Shown here piece by piece: positions 1 through 7,140 of a stretch of 64,000 nt of DNA. Position 1 is the first letter of the stretch. Each line of letters begins with the position of its first letter. The notes beneath the pieces are model-generated. The model was not told the DNA's origin and ran no database searches. It saw only the letters and a list, made by a program, of their open reading frames with translations. The translations under genes were made by a program, and so were the position numbers. The stretch covers positions 62,001 to 126,000 of the forward strand of contig NZ_FNDJ01000011.1 of the NCBI RefSeq assembly GCF_900099965.1. Direction: 5' to 3'. Origin of the DNA: Nonomuraea jiangxiensis. Lineage in GTDB: Bacteria; Actinomycetota; Actinomycetes; Streptosporangiales; Streptosporangiaceae.

Positions 1-814
1 AGTCGGCAAAGGTACGGGGCTCGCGGCCGAGCACCTGCTCAACGGCGGGGCTGATCCGCTGCTCGGCGTGGGTCGGCTCACCGGAGACGGCGAGCGTGGT
101 GTCCACTGCCCATGCGGGCATGAACTGCAGCATCTGAGCGCGGGCCTCATTGGGGGTCTGCTCGACGAACTGGACAGGCTCGCCGAGTGCGTCACCGATC
201 GCGTTGGCGCGCTGTCGCGGCGTGGTGAGCGCCGGCCCGGTCAACACATAGATCTGCCCGGTGTGACTGTCCTGGCGCAACGTCGCGGCCGCCACGTCGG
301 CAATGTCGGCGGGATCGACCGTCGGCATGCCGACGTCACCGAACGGCGCAATGACCGTCCGACGGGTACGGATCGAATCGGCCCATGCATAGGTGTTGGA
401 GTTGAAGCCACCTGGCCGCAGGATCGTCCAATCCAGCCCCGACTGCCGCACGGTGTCCTCGATCGACCGCATCAGGACGCCGTGGGAGTGGGACTCCGGC
501 CGGGTGCCCACTCCTTGCGAGGACAGCAACACAACCCTGCTCACTCCCGCGGACCTGGCCAGATCGAGCACGGTCCGTGGCTGCAATGCCTCGGCGCTGG
601 CACCGCCGTCGTGAAGGAACAGCGCGTCGGCGCCGTCGAACGCGGGCCGTAGCCCCTCCGAGTCGGTCAGATCCGCCGCCAAGATTCGTACGCCCTCCGG
701 CACGTCCCCTTCCCGGATCCGGCGTGACACTGCCGTCACCTTCTCGCCGGATGCCGCGAGTGCCTGGACAAGCGGTCGGCCGACGTTCCCTGTCGCTCCT
801 GTGACCACGATCAT
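1..814 (-). CDS. NmrA-like NAD(P)-binding reductase, 3' end outside window
   Basis: Probable NAD(P)H-dependent oxidoreductase or redox sensor of the NmrA/atypical SDR family. It starts at the ATG at 814 and reads open for 271 codons to the window edge, so the C-terminus is missing. The Rossmann glycine motif GATGNVG occupies residues 6-12. A stretch like DWTILRPGGFNSN in the middle is typical of NmrA-like proteins. The classical SDR YxxxK pair is not evident, which fits the atypical class. The gene is divergent from an HxlR-type regulator across about 120 bp, a very common pairing in which HxlR represses a reductase in response to redox or electrophile stress. The physiological substrate cannot be read from sequence. 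Confidence 0.85.
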   Translation of the reverse strand, partial: MIVVTGATGNVGRPLVQALAASGEKVTAVSRRIREGDVPEGVRILAADLTDSEGLRPAFDGADALFLHDGGASAEALQPRTVLDLARSAGVSRVVLLSSQGVGTRPESHSHGVLMRSIEDTVRQSGLDWTILRPGGFNSNTYAWADSIRTRRTVIAPFGDVGMPTVDPADIADVAAATLRQDSHTGQIYVLTGPALTTPRQRANAIGDALGEPVQFVEQTPNEARAQMLQFMPAWAVDTTLAVSGEPTHAEQRISPAVEQVLGREPRTFAD

Positions 815-892
815 TGGGGTGCTCCTTTGGCAGGTCATCGAGTCCACGACCCTGGCGGCCGGGACAGCGTGACGCTAACACCATCGGTATAG

Positions 893-902
893 TAGGTACC
901 TA
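893..902. promoter_or_regulatory. 10-bp perfect palindrome, candidate HxlR operator
   Basis: TAGGTACCTA is a perfect palindrome lying between the divergent NmrA-like and HxlR genes, 30 bp upstream of the HxlR start. Its position suits autoregulation plus control of the reductase. The assignment to HxlR is inferred from position and symmetry only. Confidence 0.5.
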
Positions 903-932
903 GGAGAAAGTGACTATCCTGGAGGGATGCAC

Positions 933-1325
933 ATGGCGGGCAAGCCGACCTGGGCGACGCGTACGCCGGTCGATCCCGAGGACGCCTGCCCCATCGGTCC
1001 GGTCGTGGACATCGTGTTCAGCCGGTGGACCACGCCGATCTTGTGGAGCCTGAACGAGCACGGCCGGCAGCGCTTCGTCGAGCTGGAGCGGCGGATCGCC
1101 ACGATCACGCCGAAGGTGCTGACCCAGAGGCTGCGCCAACTCGAACGGGACGGCCTAATCGTGCGTACCTACTACCCCGAGGTCCCGCCTCGGGTCGAGT
1201 ATGAGATCAGCGAACTCGGCCGCAGCCTCGCCCCGCTGTTCGCCCACCTTGCGGAATGGTCCGCCGCCAACCTAGGGCAGGTTGAGCAGGCCCGGCACGA
1301 CTATGACACCCAACCGGGCCATTAG
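933..1325 (+). CDS. HxlR-family winged-helix transcriptional regulator
   Basis: DNA-binding regulator of 130 aa with a winged helix over about residues 30-115. It carries the family signature of a conserved Cys near the N-terminus (C19 in DACPIGP), followed by the helix-turn-helix segment with TPKVLTQRLRQLERDGLI. Two ATGs are close together, at 927 and 933. The Shine-Dalgarno GGAGGG at 921-926 touches the first but sits six bases from the second, so 933 is preferred. HxlR proteins usually sense electrophiles or redox state through the N-terminal Cys. The divergent NmrA-like gene is the probable target. Confidence 0.9.
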   Translation: MAGKPTWATRTPVDPEDACPIGPVVDIVFSRWTTPILWSLNEHGRQRFVELERRIATITPKVLTQRLRQLERDGLIVRTYYPEVPPRVEYEISELGRSLAPLFAHLAEWSAANLGQVEQARHDYDTQPGH

Positions 1326-1414
1326 CGCGCCAGCAAGACGGCATTCCAGGGAATGGTCTTCTACCGAACTATTTCCTCGGCCGGGAAATGCATCCGCGCA
1401 CCCTACCGGCAAGA

Positions 1415-1876
1415 TCATTGGGAGGATTGAGAACACCCTCTCGGCGCACGGATCGGGGTAGCGGCTATGGCGTCGTCGGTCGTGGCGCACTCGGCCCAGA
1501 CGACGTTCCCGCCCAAGGTGTCGCGGTAGACGCCCCACCGTGCCGCCGTCTGCTGGACCAGCCACAGGCCGCGTCCGTGGCAGGCGTTATCGGTGGTCAT
1601 GCGAGGGTGGGGGATGGTGCCCGCCCCTTCGTCCATCACTTCGACGCGGGCCAGCTTGTCGCTGATCTCCGTGAGCTCGACGACGATCACACCGCCTGGC
1701 CGCGCGGAGCGGGAGTGAAGGAACGCGTTGCTCACCAGCTCACTGACCACGAGTTGCGCGATCTCCACGTTCTGATGCCCTGCCGCCGTCAGCGTACGCC
1801 CGACGCAGTGCCGGACAACCGGCACCGCCCAATCCACCCCCGGGACGACCATTTCAGCCAGGAGCCGTTTCCTCAC
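1415..1876 (-). CDS. RsbW-like ATP-binding protein (HATPase_c, anti-sigma/kinase type)
   Basis: A single-domain GHKL ATPase of 153 aa resembling actinobacterial RsbW-like anti-sigma kinases. The N box (ELVSNAFLHS, about residues 46-55), the G1 box (MDEGAG) and the G2 box (GRGLWLV) are all present. The start is the GTG at 1876, supported by GGGAGG eight bases upstream, and it overlaps the stop of a small upstream ORF by four bases (GTGA). It is divergent from an XRE/DUF5753 and DUF397 pair. This three-gene set is widespread in filamentous actinomycetes (WhiJ/AbaA-like clusters) and is linked there to development and secondary metabolism. A partner protein cannot be named from sequence. Confidence 0.85.
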   Translation of the reverse strand: MRKRLLAEMVVPGVDWAVPVVRHCVGRTLTAAGHQNVEIAQLVVSELVSNAFLHSRSARPGGVIVVELTEISDKLARVEVMDEGAGTIPHPRMTTDNACHGRGLWLVQQTAARWGVYRDTLGGNVVWAECATTDDAIAATPIRAPRGCSQSSQ

Positions 1877-2034
1877 AGCGCCACCTCCCGGATCCGTTGG
1901 AGCCCGGCATCATTGAAGCCCTCAGACCGGGTCGATCCGAGGATCACCTGTCCTCGAATTGAGGGGACGATTTCGGTGATATGCAGAAATTTCGCCGGGC
2001 TGATGACTTGGGGGTCCTGCACTGCAAGGCTCAC
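1873..2034 (-). CDS. Small ORF (53 aa) translationally coupled to the RsbW-like gene
   Basis: This short frame starts at GTG 2034 and ends at TGA 1873-1875, overlapping the next gene's GTG by four bases. A purine-rich GAGGA lies about nine bases before the start. The deduced protein begins VSLAVQDPQVISPAKF and ends GLQRIREVAL, with no recognisable domain, signal peptide or membrane segment. The GTGA coupling and Shine-Dalgarno argue for a real gene in the regulatory cluster. Codon use is lower in GC3 than neighbouring housekeeping genes but similar to the cluster. No function can be assigned. Confidence 0.5.
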   Translation of the reverse strand: MSLAVQDPQVISPAKFLHITEIVPSIRGQVILGSTRSEGFNDAGLQRIREVAL

Positions 2035-2260
2035 CTCGCCACGTCCTCATTTGGTCTCGTTGTGAAAATGCCAGGAAGTAGCTCGCCGGTTCCTGTGATG
2101 GCGGAATTATTCTCCGGCGACTTTCCCGATTGCCACTCTCAACCATGCCGTCAACGAGTTACGGTGTCCTCAGAATTCGTCCCAGAGCTATCCCAGACTT
2201 TTCCTGGCAAATGCCAGTGAACTCTGGAAACTTCGGCCCCCCACCGCCTCGGAGGACGCG

Positions 2261-3088
2261 ATGCCCGCCCTTAAGGAGCTTGATCCGACCGTCGGTCCAG
2301 CGGCGCGCTTCGGCGCTGACCTCCGCAAGTACCGGCTGGCTGCTGGTATGAACCAGTCGGAACTCGGCAAAGCGGCCGGGTACAGCAAATCGAGGATCGG
2401 AAATGTCGAACGTGGGGACGAGAAGCCGACCCGCGAGATGATTATCAAGTGCGAGGAGGTGCTGGGCCTCAATGGAGAGCTACTCCTGCACTGGCCCAAC
2501 ATCCACGGCAAGGGAAGTCCCGAGTGGTTCCGCGAGTGGCCGCCGATCGAGCGTCGCGCGGATGCGATCATGACCTTCGCGGCGATGAACTTCCCAGGTC
2601 TGGTGCAGACGGAAGAGTACGCACGTGCTGTTTTCGAGGGGGAGCCGAACGCCACGCCGGAGCTGGTGGAGGAGTCCGTGAAGTCGCGCCTGGAAAGGCA
2701 GGCGATCTTCAACCGAGGCAAGCCACTCAACTACCTGGCTGTTCTGGATGAGGGGTTGCTCTATCGTCCACTGGGAGGGGACGGGGTGGTTCTCCGCCAG
2801 CTGGAACACCTGATCAGGATGGTCGAGCAGCGCCTGATCTCCGTCCAGCTTCTGCCCTATGAGGCGAGGTGTGCGGCGGCGACCGCCGGTCTGATGGTCT
2901 TGGCACTGGAAGGCGGGGTGCCGATTGCCGCCTCTGTCGAGTCCGCCCTTCGGGGTACCGTCGTACACGACCCCAAAGAGGTTGCGGCGTTGGTGCGCCG
3001 ACTTGACACGATACGGAGGTCGGCGCTCCCCGAGCATCTCTCGATCCGGCGCTTCAAGGAGAGAGTGGAACGTGGACTTGAGCCCTGA
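2261..3088 (+). CDS. XRE-family regulator with C-terminal DUF5753
   Basis: Protein of 275 aa. The N-terminal Cro/C1-type helix-turn-helix is at about residues 15-70 (MNQSELGKAAGYSKSRIGNV). The large C-terminal DUF5753 domain runs from about residue 90 and contains the typical FPGLVQTEEYARAVF segment. The ATG at 2261 has GGAGGAC just upstream. It overlaps the following DUF397 gene by 17 bases. In known actinobacterial pairs the DUF5753 regulator and the DUF397 protein act together with an RsbW-like ATPase, which here lies immediately upstream on the other strand. Role in development or antibiotic control is inferred from that family context. Confidence 0.92.
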   Translation: MPALKELDPTVGPAARFGADLRKYRLAAGMNQSELGKAAGYSKSRIGNVERGDEKPTREMIIKCEEVLGLNGELLLHWPNIHGKGSPEWFREWPPIERRADAIMTFAAMNFPGLVQTEEYARAVFEGEPNATPELVEESVKSRLERQAIFNRGKPLNYLAVLDEGLLYRPLGGDGVVLRQLEHLIRMVEQRLISVQLLPYEARCAAATAGLMVLALEGGVPIAASVESALRGTVVHDPKEVAALVRRLDTIRRSALPEHLSIRRFKERVERGLEP

Positions 3089-3296
3089 ACTGAGAGCAGA
3101 GGTCGAGGACTTCGACGGCTACATCACCGCGTCGAGCGGCCAGGGCGGTGAGTGTATCTACGCCAAGCGGCTGTCCAACGGGATGGTCGCGATCCGCGAC
3201 AGCGAGCAGCCGGACGTGTATCCGACGGTGGTGCGCGGGGCCGTCTGGGAGAAGTTCGCCGAGGGGGTCAAGGCCGGAGTCTTCGACCACCTTTGA
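3072..3296 (+). CDS. DUF397 small protein, partner of the XRE/DUF5753 regulator
   Basis: Small acidic protein of 74 aa of the DUF397 family. Characteristic elements are the CIYAKRLSNGMVAIRDSE core and the C-terminal W-x-KFAEGVKAG segment. The start is GTG 3072, with AAGGAG at 3056-3061 ten bases upstream. It begins inside the end of the XRE gene in another frame, so the two are translationally coupled. DUF397 proteins are usually encoded directly beside DUF5753 regulators and are thought to modulate them. A strong hairpin follows 24 bp after the stop. Confidence 0.9.
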   Translation: MDLSPELRAEVEDFDGYITASSGQGGECIYAKRLSNGMVAIRDSEQPDVYPTVVRGAVWEKFAEGVKAGVFDHL

Positions 3297-3320
3297 ATCG
3301 CACGCGATTCCCGGACCCCC

Positions 3321-3349
3321 ACGGCCCCCGGTCCTCGATCGGGGGCCGT
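3321..3349 (+). terminator. Intrinsic terminator hairpin after DUF397
   Basis: ACGGCCCCCG (3321-3330) and CGGGGGCCGT (3340-3349) form perfect 10-bp arms around a nine-base loop, just downstream of the XRE-DUF397 operon. There is no long T tract, as is usual for actinomycete terminators. Confidence 0.75.
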
Positions 3350-3491
3350 TCCGTGGCCATCGAAGCTTCAGAGGCTCGCCCGCGCCGCAGGCCAGGCCAT
3401 CCACCAATCGGCTCAGGCGGTACCGGTCCTCGGCGGGGAACCGGGTGCCTGTGGCTGAACAAGGTCGCCGGAGCGGCCCAGCGGGCCTCGA

Positions 3492-3546
3492 ACTGACACC
3501 GGAGGGTTGCAGTACAGCCGGTTATCTGCAACCTTTAGGTGTCAGT
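3492..3546. promoter_or_regulatory. Two-tier coaxial inverted repeat upstream of SRPBCC-ArsR
   Basis: The outer arms ACTGACACC (3492-3500) and GGTGTCAGT (3538-3546) and the inner arms GGTTGCAG (3505-3512) and CTGCAACC (3526-3533) share one centre at 3519. They are separated by a non-pairing 4-by-4 segment. The element ends 24 bp before the SRPBCC start codon. It could be the operator of the downstream ArsR regulator or a leader hairpin. Confidence 0.55.
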
Positions 3547-3570
3547 ACGGCTCGAGCCAAGGAGGTTGGT

Positions 3571-4038
3571 ATGGAAGACGTGCGGGACGAGCAGGACAGC
3601 GTCGAGCGGGAGATCGTCGTCGCCGCGCCGGTGGAGAGGGTGTGGGAGCTGATCACGAAGCCCGAGCATGTACGTGTCTGGTACGCCTTCGACGGGACGA
3701 GCATCGACTTGCGGCCGGGTGGGACGATCGAGCACATTTGGCGGGAGCACGGCCGCTTCCTTGGTGTCGTCGAGGACGTTGTACCGCCCACGCTGTTCAC
3801 CTACTGGTACTCCAATGTGCCTGACACCGAACCCGCCCCGGGCACGCGTACCCACGTGTCGTTCCGGCTCGAACCCACCGCTGACGGGCACGGCACCGTG
3901 CTCCGGGTACGGGAGAGCGGGCTGGGAGAGCTGACGTTGTCGCAGGAGGAGCGGCGGGCCTACCTGGCCGCCACCACCCAGGGCTGGTCCGGCGGACTGA
4001 CGAACCTGCGCGAACATGCCGAGCGGGTGGCGAGGTGA
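3571..4038 (+). CDS. SRPBCC/AHSA1-domain protein
   Basis: Protein of 155 aa with a START-like (SRPBCC, AHSA1) fold that binds hydrophobic ligands. The typical opening VEREIVVAAPVERVWELIT is at residues 11-29, and the C-terminal helix segment is GWSGGLTNLREHAE. The start at ATG 3571 follows AAGGAGG at 3559-3565. Its stop overlaps the GTG of the ArsR gene (GTGA). SRPBCC-ArsR pairs are frequent in actinobacteria, and the ligand is usually unknown. No catalytic residues can be named. Confidence 0.88.
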   Translation: MEDVRDEQDSVEREIVVAAPVERVWELITKPEHVRVWYAFDGTSIDLRPGGTIEHIWREHGRFLGVVEDVVPPTLFTYWYSNVPDTEPAPGTRTHVSFRLEPTADGHGTVLRVRESGLGELTLSQEERRAYLAATTQGWSGGLTNLREHAERVAR

Positions 4039-4388
4039 CCGCCGCTCCGCCGTGTGCCGAGATGCCCGCCGAAGCTGCGGTGGAGGTGCTGGCCGCGCTG
4101 GCGGAGCCGATGCGGTGGCGGTTGCTCGCGCTGCTGTCCGCTGAAGCGCAGAGCGCCTCGGCCTTGTCACGGACACTGCCTGTCAGCCGTACGGCGGTGC
4201 AGAAGCATCTGGCCGTGCTCGAACGCAGCGACCTGGTCCGCCGCACGCGAGTGGGGCGAGAGATCCGCTACGCCGTGCACACCGAACCGCTCACCAGCAT
4301 CGGCCGCTGGATGGCCGAGGTCGCGGCCGTGTGGGACACCCGTCTCGCCGCACTGAAGCGCCTCGCCGAAGACGTCGGTGACCGTTGA
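4035..4388 (+). CDS. ArsR-family winged-helix repressor
   Basis: Regulator of 117 aa. The winged helix covers about residues 15-90, with recognition helix segment VSRTAVQKHLAVLERSDLV and wing RTRVGREIRY. No CxC or similar metal-binding cysteine pair is visible (the only Cys is near the N-terminus), so it belongs to the non-metal ArsR group that co-occurs with SRPBCC proteins. The GTG start lies within the stop of the preceding gene, so it is translationally coupled. It probably autoregulates the two-gene operon, and the inverted repeat at 3492-3546 is the best operator candidate. Confidence 0.9.
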   Translation: MTAAPPCAEMPAEAAVEVLAALAEPMRWRLLALLSAEAQSASALSRTLPVSRTAVQKHLAVLERSDLVRRTRVGREIRYAVHTEPLTSIGRWMAEVAAVWDTRLAALKRLAEDVGDR

Positions 4389-4415
4389 TGCCAGCCGCCT
4401 CGACACCTGCGTTAT

Positions 4416-4432
4416 CTTGGGTGGCGCCCAAG
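4416..4432 (+). terminator. Small hairpin after arsR-type gene
   Basis: CTTGGG (4416-4421) and CCCAAG (4427-4432) enclose a five-base loop, 28 bp after the ArsR stop. It is short and lacks a T run. It could be a weak terminator or part of the leader of the next gene. Confidence 0.35.
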
Positions 4433-4484
4433 GTGGCGATTCCGGATCGTCCACGACGGTCATCTGCCGTTACCGTGAGGCGTT

Positions 4485-4580
4485 ATGGAGGCAATTGAGG
4501 TCGCCGGTCTCATCCCCCGACTGCCGACGCCGATCACGAGCCTGGCCCACCGCGCTCCCGACCGCCAGGCCGGGCGATGA
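4485..4580 (+). CDS. Possible leader ORF (31 aa) coupled to ThDP enzyme gene
   Basis: An ATG at 4485, with GAGG at 4477-4480 just before it, opens a 31-codon frame. Its TGA (4578-4580) overlaps the ATG of the ThDP-enzyme gene (ATGA at 4577-4580). The peptide begins MEAIEVAGLIPRLPTPITSL and is otherwise unremarkable. The exact ATGA junction is the main evidence. Without it the frame would be dismissed as chance. Confidence 0.35.
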   Translation: MEAIEVAGLIPRLPTPITSLAHRAPDRQAGR

Positions 4581-6247
4581 TCGTCGCCGAGGTGGTGGGC
4601 CGCACGCTGGCCGCCCTTGGCGTGGACATGGTGTTCGGCGTGGTGGGTGGTGGCAATTTCCGCGTGACCAGCGCGCTGGTGAATGGCGGCGCCCGTTTCA
4701 TTGCCGCGCGCCATGAGGGCGGGGCCGCCACGATGGCCGACGCGTACGCCCGCGTGAGCGGCAAGGTCGGTGTGGTGAGCGTGCACCAGGGGCCGGGGCT
4801 GACCAACGTGCTGACCGGGCTCACCGAGGCCGCCAAGAGTGGCACTCCGCTGGTGGTGCTGGCAGGCGAGGCCACCGACCCGCGTTCCGGCCGGCACATC
4901 GACCAGGACGCCCTGGCCGCCGCCGTCGGCGCGGTGCCGATGCGGGTGGAGGACGCCGGCTCCGCGGCCGGGACCGCCGCCGAGGCGTACGCGACGGCGA
5001 CCCGCGACCGCCGGGTCGTGCTCCTCAACCTGCCGCTGGAGGTGCAGCACGCCGACGCCCCACCCGCCGCGGGCGAGCCGCCGGCCCTTCCGGTGCGGGA
5101 CGCCGCCCCCCTGGCCCGCGTGTGGCCGGACAGCGGGGCCGAGGCCCTGGCCTGGATGCTGATGCGGTCCGGGAAACCGGTGTTCGTCGCCGGGCGCGGC
5201 GCCCGGCACGCCCGGCGCGAGCTCGAAGAGCTGGCCGACCTCGTCGGGGCGCTGCTGGCCACCTCGACGGCGGCCAAGGGGCTCTTCCGCGGTAGTCCGT
5301 GGGACCTCGACGTCAGCGGAGCCTTCTCCTCCCCGCTGACCGCCCGGCTCATCCGCGGCGCCGACATCATGGTGGCCTGGGGTTGCTCGCTCAACCCGTG
5401 GACCACCCGGCACGGCGCGCTGATCGGGCCCGGCACCGAGGTCGTCCAGGTCGACCTGGACCCGGAGTCCATCGCCACCCACCGCAGGGTCTCCCTGGGC
5501 CTGGCCGGTGACATTTCCGACGTGGCCGCCGCCGTCGCCGGCGCGTTGCGCCCCGCGGGGTCGCACCCGTCGAACCCGGTGCTGCGTGGCTACCGTACGC
5601 GGGCCCTGGCCGACCGGATCGCGGCCGAACGTGCCTGGCGGAGTGTGCCGTACGAGGACGAGAGCGGCGACGGCCGCATCGACCCCCGGACGCTCACGAT
5701 AGCCCTGGACGACCTGCTTCCCGGCGAACGCATCGTCGCCACCGACTCCGGAAATTTCATGGGATATCCAGTCATGTTCCTGGACGTCCCCGACGAGGGC
5801 GGCTTCTGCTTCACCCAGGGCTTCGAGTCCATCGGCCTCGGCCTGGCCACCGCCGTGGGCGCCGCGCTGGCCCGTCCCGATCGCCTGCCCGTCGCCGCCA
5901 TCGGCGACGGTGGTGCGCTGATGGGCATCGCTGAGCTGGAGACGGTGGTCCGGCTCGGGCTGCCCATGGTGATCGTGGTCTACGACGACGAGACGTACGG
6001 CGCCGAAGCGCACCGCTTACCCGGGCACCGCCTGGAAACCGTTACCTCCCCGCCCGCCGATCTGGCCTCCATCGCGCGCGGTTACGGCTGCGCCGCCGTC
6101 ACCGTCACCGCTCTGCGGGATCTCGACGCCGTGGCCACCTGGCTGAACGGCCCGCGCGACCGCCCGCTACTCGTCCACGCCAAGATCACCCGCGACCATC
6201 ACCCATGGTGGCTGGAGGGATCCCCCGAACGTCCCCGCCCGGCTTGA
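4577..6247 (+). CDS. Thiamine-diphosphate enzyme, acetolactate synthase/decarboxylase-like
   Basis: ThDP-dependent enzyme of 556 aa with the three-domain pyruvate oxidase/acetolactate synthase layout: PYR domain about 1-165, central domain about 185-320, PP domain about 355-530. The cofactor-activating Glu is in ARHEGGAATMADAY (E47). The metal/ThDP motif starts IGDGGALMG, but the usual Asn-Asn near its end is replaced by VYDDETYG, so the GDG-to-N motif is modified. Family members include acetolactate synthases, benzoylformate decarboxylases and sulfopyruvate decarboxylase-like enzymes. No small regulatory subunit or biosynthetic partner is adjacent, so the substrate is open. A possible leader ORF overlaps its start. 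Confidence 0.88.
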   Translation: MIVAEVVGRTLAALGVDMVFGVVGGGNFRVTSALVNGGARFIAARHEGGAATMADAYARVSGKVGVVSVHQGPGLTNVLTGLTEAAKSGTPLVVLAGEATDPRSGRHIDQDALAAAVGAVPMRVEDAGSAAGTAAEAYATATRDRRVVLLNLPLEVQHADAPPAAGEPPALPVRDAAPLARVWPDSGAEALAWMLMRSGKPVFVAGRGARHARRELEELADLVGALLATSTAAKGLFRGSPWDLDVSGAFSSPLTARLIRGADIMVAWGCSLNPWTTRHGALIGPGTEVVQVDLDPESIATHRRVSLGLAGDISDVAAAVAGALRPAGSHPSNPVLRGYRTRALADRIAAERAWRSVPYEDESGDGRIDPRTLTIALDDLLPGERIVATDSGNFMGYPVMFLDVPDEGGFCFTQGFESIGLGLATAVGAALARPDRLPVAAIGDGGALMGIAELETVVRLGLPMVIVVYDDETYGAEAHRLPGHRLETVTSPPADLASIARGYGCAAVTVTALRDLDAVATWLNGPRDRPLLVHAKITRDHHPWWLEGSPERPRPA

Positions 6248-6395
6248 CTCTCCCGCCGGGTTTCACCTACAAGGGGAGGCGGGAAACCACTCGACCAACA
6301 AGCCGATGAACAGTCGCGTGACCGCCGACTGTGACTGCCCGCCCCGAGAAAGAAGCTGCTGTCGCGCAGGTTCCTGGCTCAAGAGTGTGTGTTGC

Positions 6396-7019
6396 TCACC
6401 GGGGGTGGGGTCGTAGCCCGTCGAGGATGAGTTGGGCGATGTGCGCGGAGCGGTCGCGGCTGGTTTCCGCGCCTATGTGGCGGATCGCGGCGAAGGCGCC
6501 GGCGACCAGGGCCATGACCTCCTCGACGGTGAGGTCGGAGCGTACGGTGCCGGCTGCGTGTGCGCGATCCAGCAGGTCCGCGACATGGCGCGTGAGATCC
6601 GCCGCAACATCCGGGGCGGCGGTGCGCAGGTCGAACTCGGCGGCCACCAGCGCGCTCTTGACCGCTACGTTCTCGGCGCCGCTGGCCATCATCGCCGACA
6701 GCAGCGTGAACAGGGCTGCGGGATCGCTGCTTGCGGCAAGCGCTTCCGCTTCCGCCACCAGTTGCCTGATCTGGTCGGTCGCGACGGCGAGATACAGCGC
6801 TTCCTTCGCCGGGAAGTGCCGGTGGACGGTGCCGGGGCCAACGCCCGCGCGGCGGGCGATCTCATCGAGCGAGACGCCAAGACCTTCCGTCGCGAACAGT
6901 TGCTGCGCTGTTCGCAGGACCCGCTCGCGATTGCGGCGCGCGTCAGCCCGCAGCTTCCGGTCGCTCCCGTGGGCTGTCGTCGGGTTGGGTGGGGGTGGCT
7001 CAGGCGGCTGGCTGGACAT
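6396..7019 (-). CDS. TetR-family transcriptional regulator
   Basis: Repressor of 207 aa. The N-terminal helix-turn-helix is at about residues 20-65 (GVSLDEIARRAGVGPGTVHR, then the canonical HFPAKEALY). The C-terminal ligand domain has a TetR_C-like LAASSDPAALFTLLSAMM segment. ATG 7019 is chosen over an upstream in-frame GTG at 7049 because the latter lies inside a palindromic operator-like region. The gene is divergent from a SnoaL-like protein, and two palindromes occupy the shared intergenic region. The ligand is unknown. Confidence 0.9.
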   Translation of the reverse strand: MSSQPPEPPPPNPTTAHGSDRKLRADARRNRERVLRTAQQLFATEGLGVSLDEIARRAGVGPGTVHRHFPAKEALYLAVATDQIRQLVAEAEALAASSDPAALFTLLSAMMASGAENVAVKSALVAAEFDLRTAAPDVAADLTRHVADLLDRAHAAGTVRSDLTVEEVMALVAGAFAAIRHIGAETSRDRSAHIAQLILDGLRPHPR

Positions 7020-7036
7020 GTCGATCTCAGCATAAC

Positions 7037-7051
7037 CGGTGCGCCGCACCG
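7037..7051. promoter_or_regulatory. TetR operator candidate 1
   Basis: CGGTGCG and CGCACCG form a 7-bp inverted repeat around a single central base, just upstream of the tetR-type start. The neighbouring TAACCGGTGC at 7033-7042 is also repeated inverted at 7077-7086. Confidence 0.55.
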
Positions 7052-7063
7052 TATAGTGTGCCG

Positions 7064-7086
7064 TAACCGGGGCGGTGCACCGGTTA
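7064..7086. promoter_or_regulatory. TetR operator candidate 2
   Basis: TAACCGG (7064-7070) and CCGGTTA (7080-7086) are perfect 7-bp arms around a nine-base spacer, in the region shared by the TetR and SnoaL-like genes. Together with the site at 7037-7051 they suggest two adjacent repressor dimers. Confidence 0.6.
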
Positions 7087-7140
7087 GTGAGCTGCGCCGC
7101 CTCTTAGGGCCCGATGCGTCAGCATGAGGAGACCACGCCG

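Noticed and set aside
1922..2146. Overlapping 74-codon minus-strand frame in the RsbW/XRE intergenic region
   Set aside because: The 53-codon frame at 1873-2034 has the Shine-Dalgarno and the exact GTGA overlap, so it is the better reading.
6251..6284. TCCCGCC and GGCGGGA arms after the ThDP enzyme as a terminator
   Set aside because: Seven-base arms around a 20-base loop with no T run; it could be chance in this GC content.
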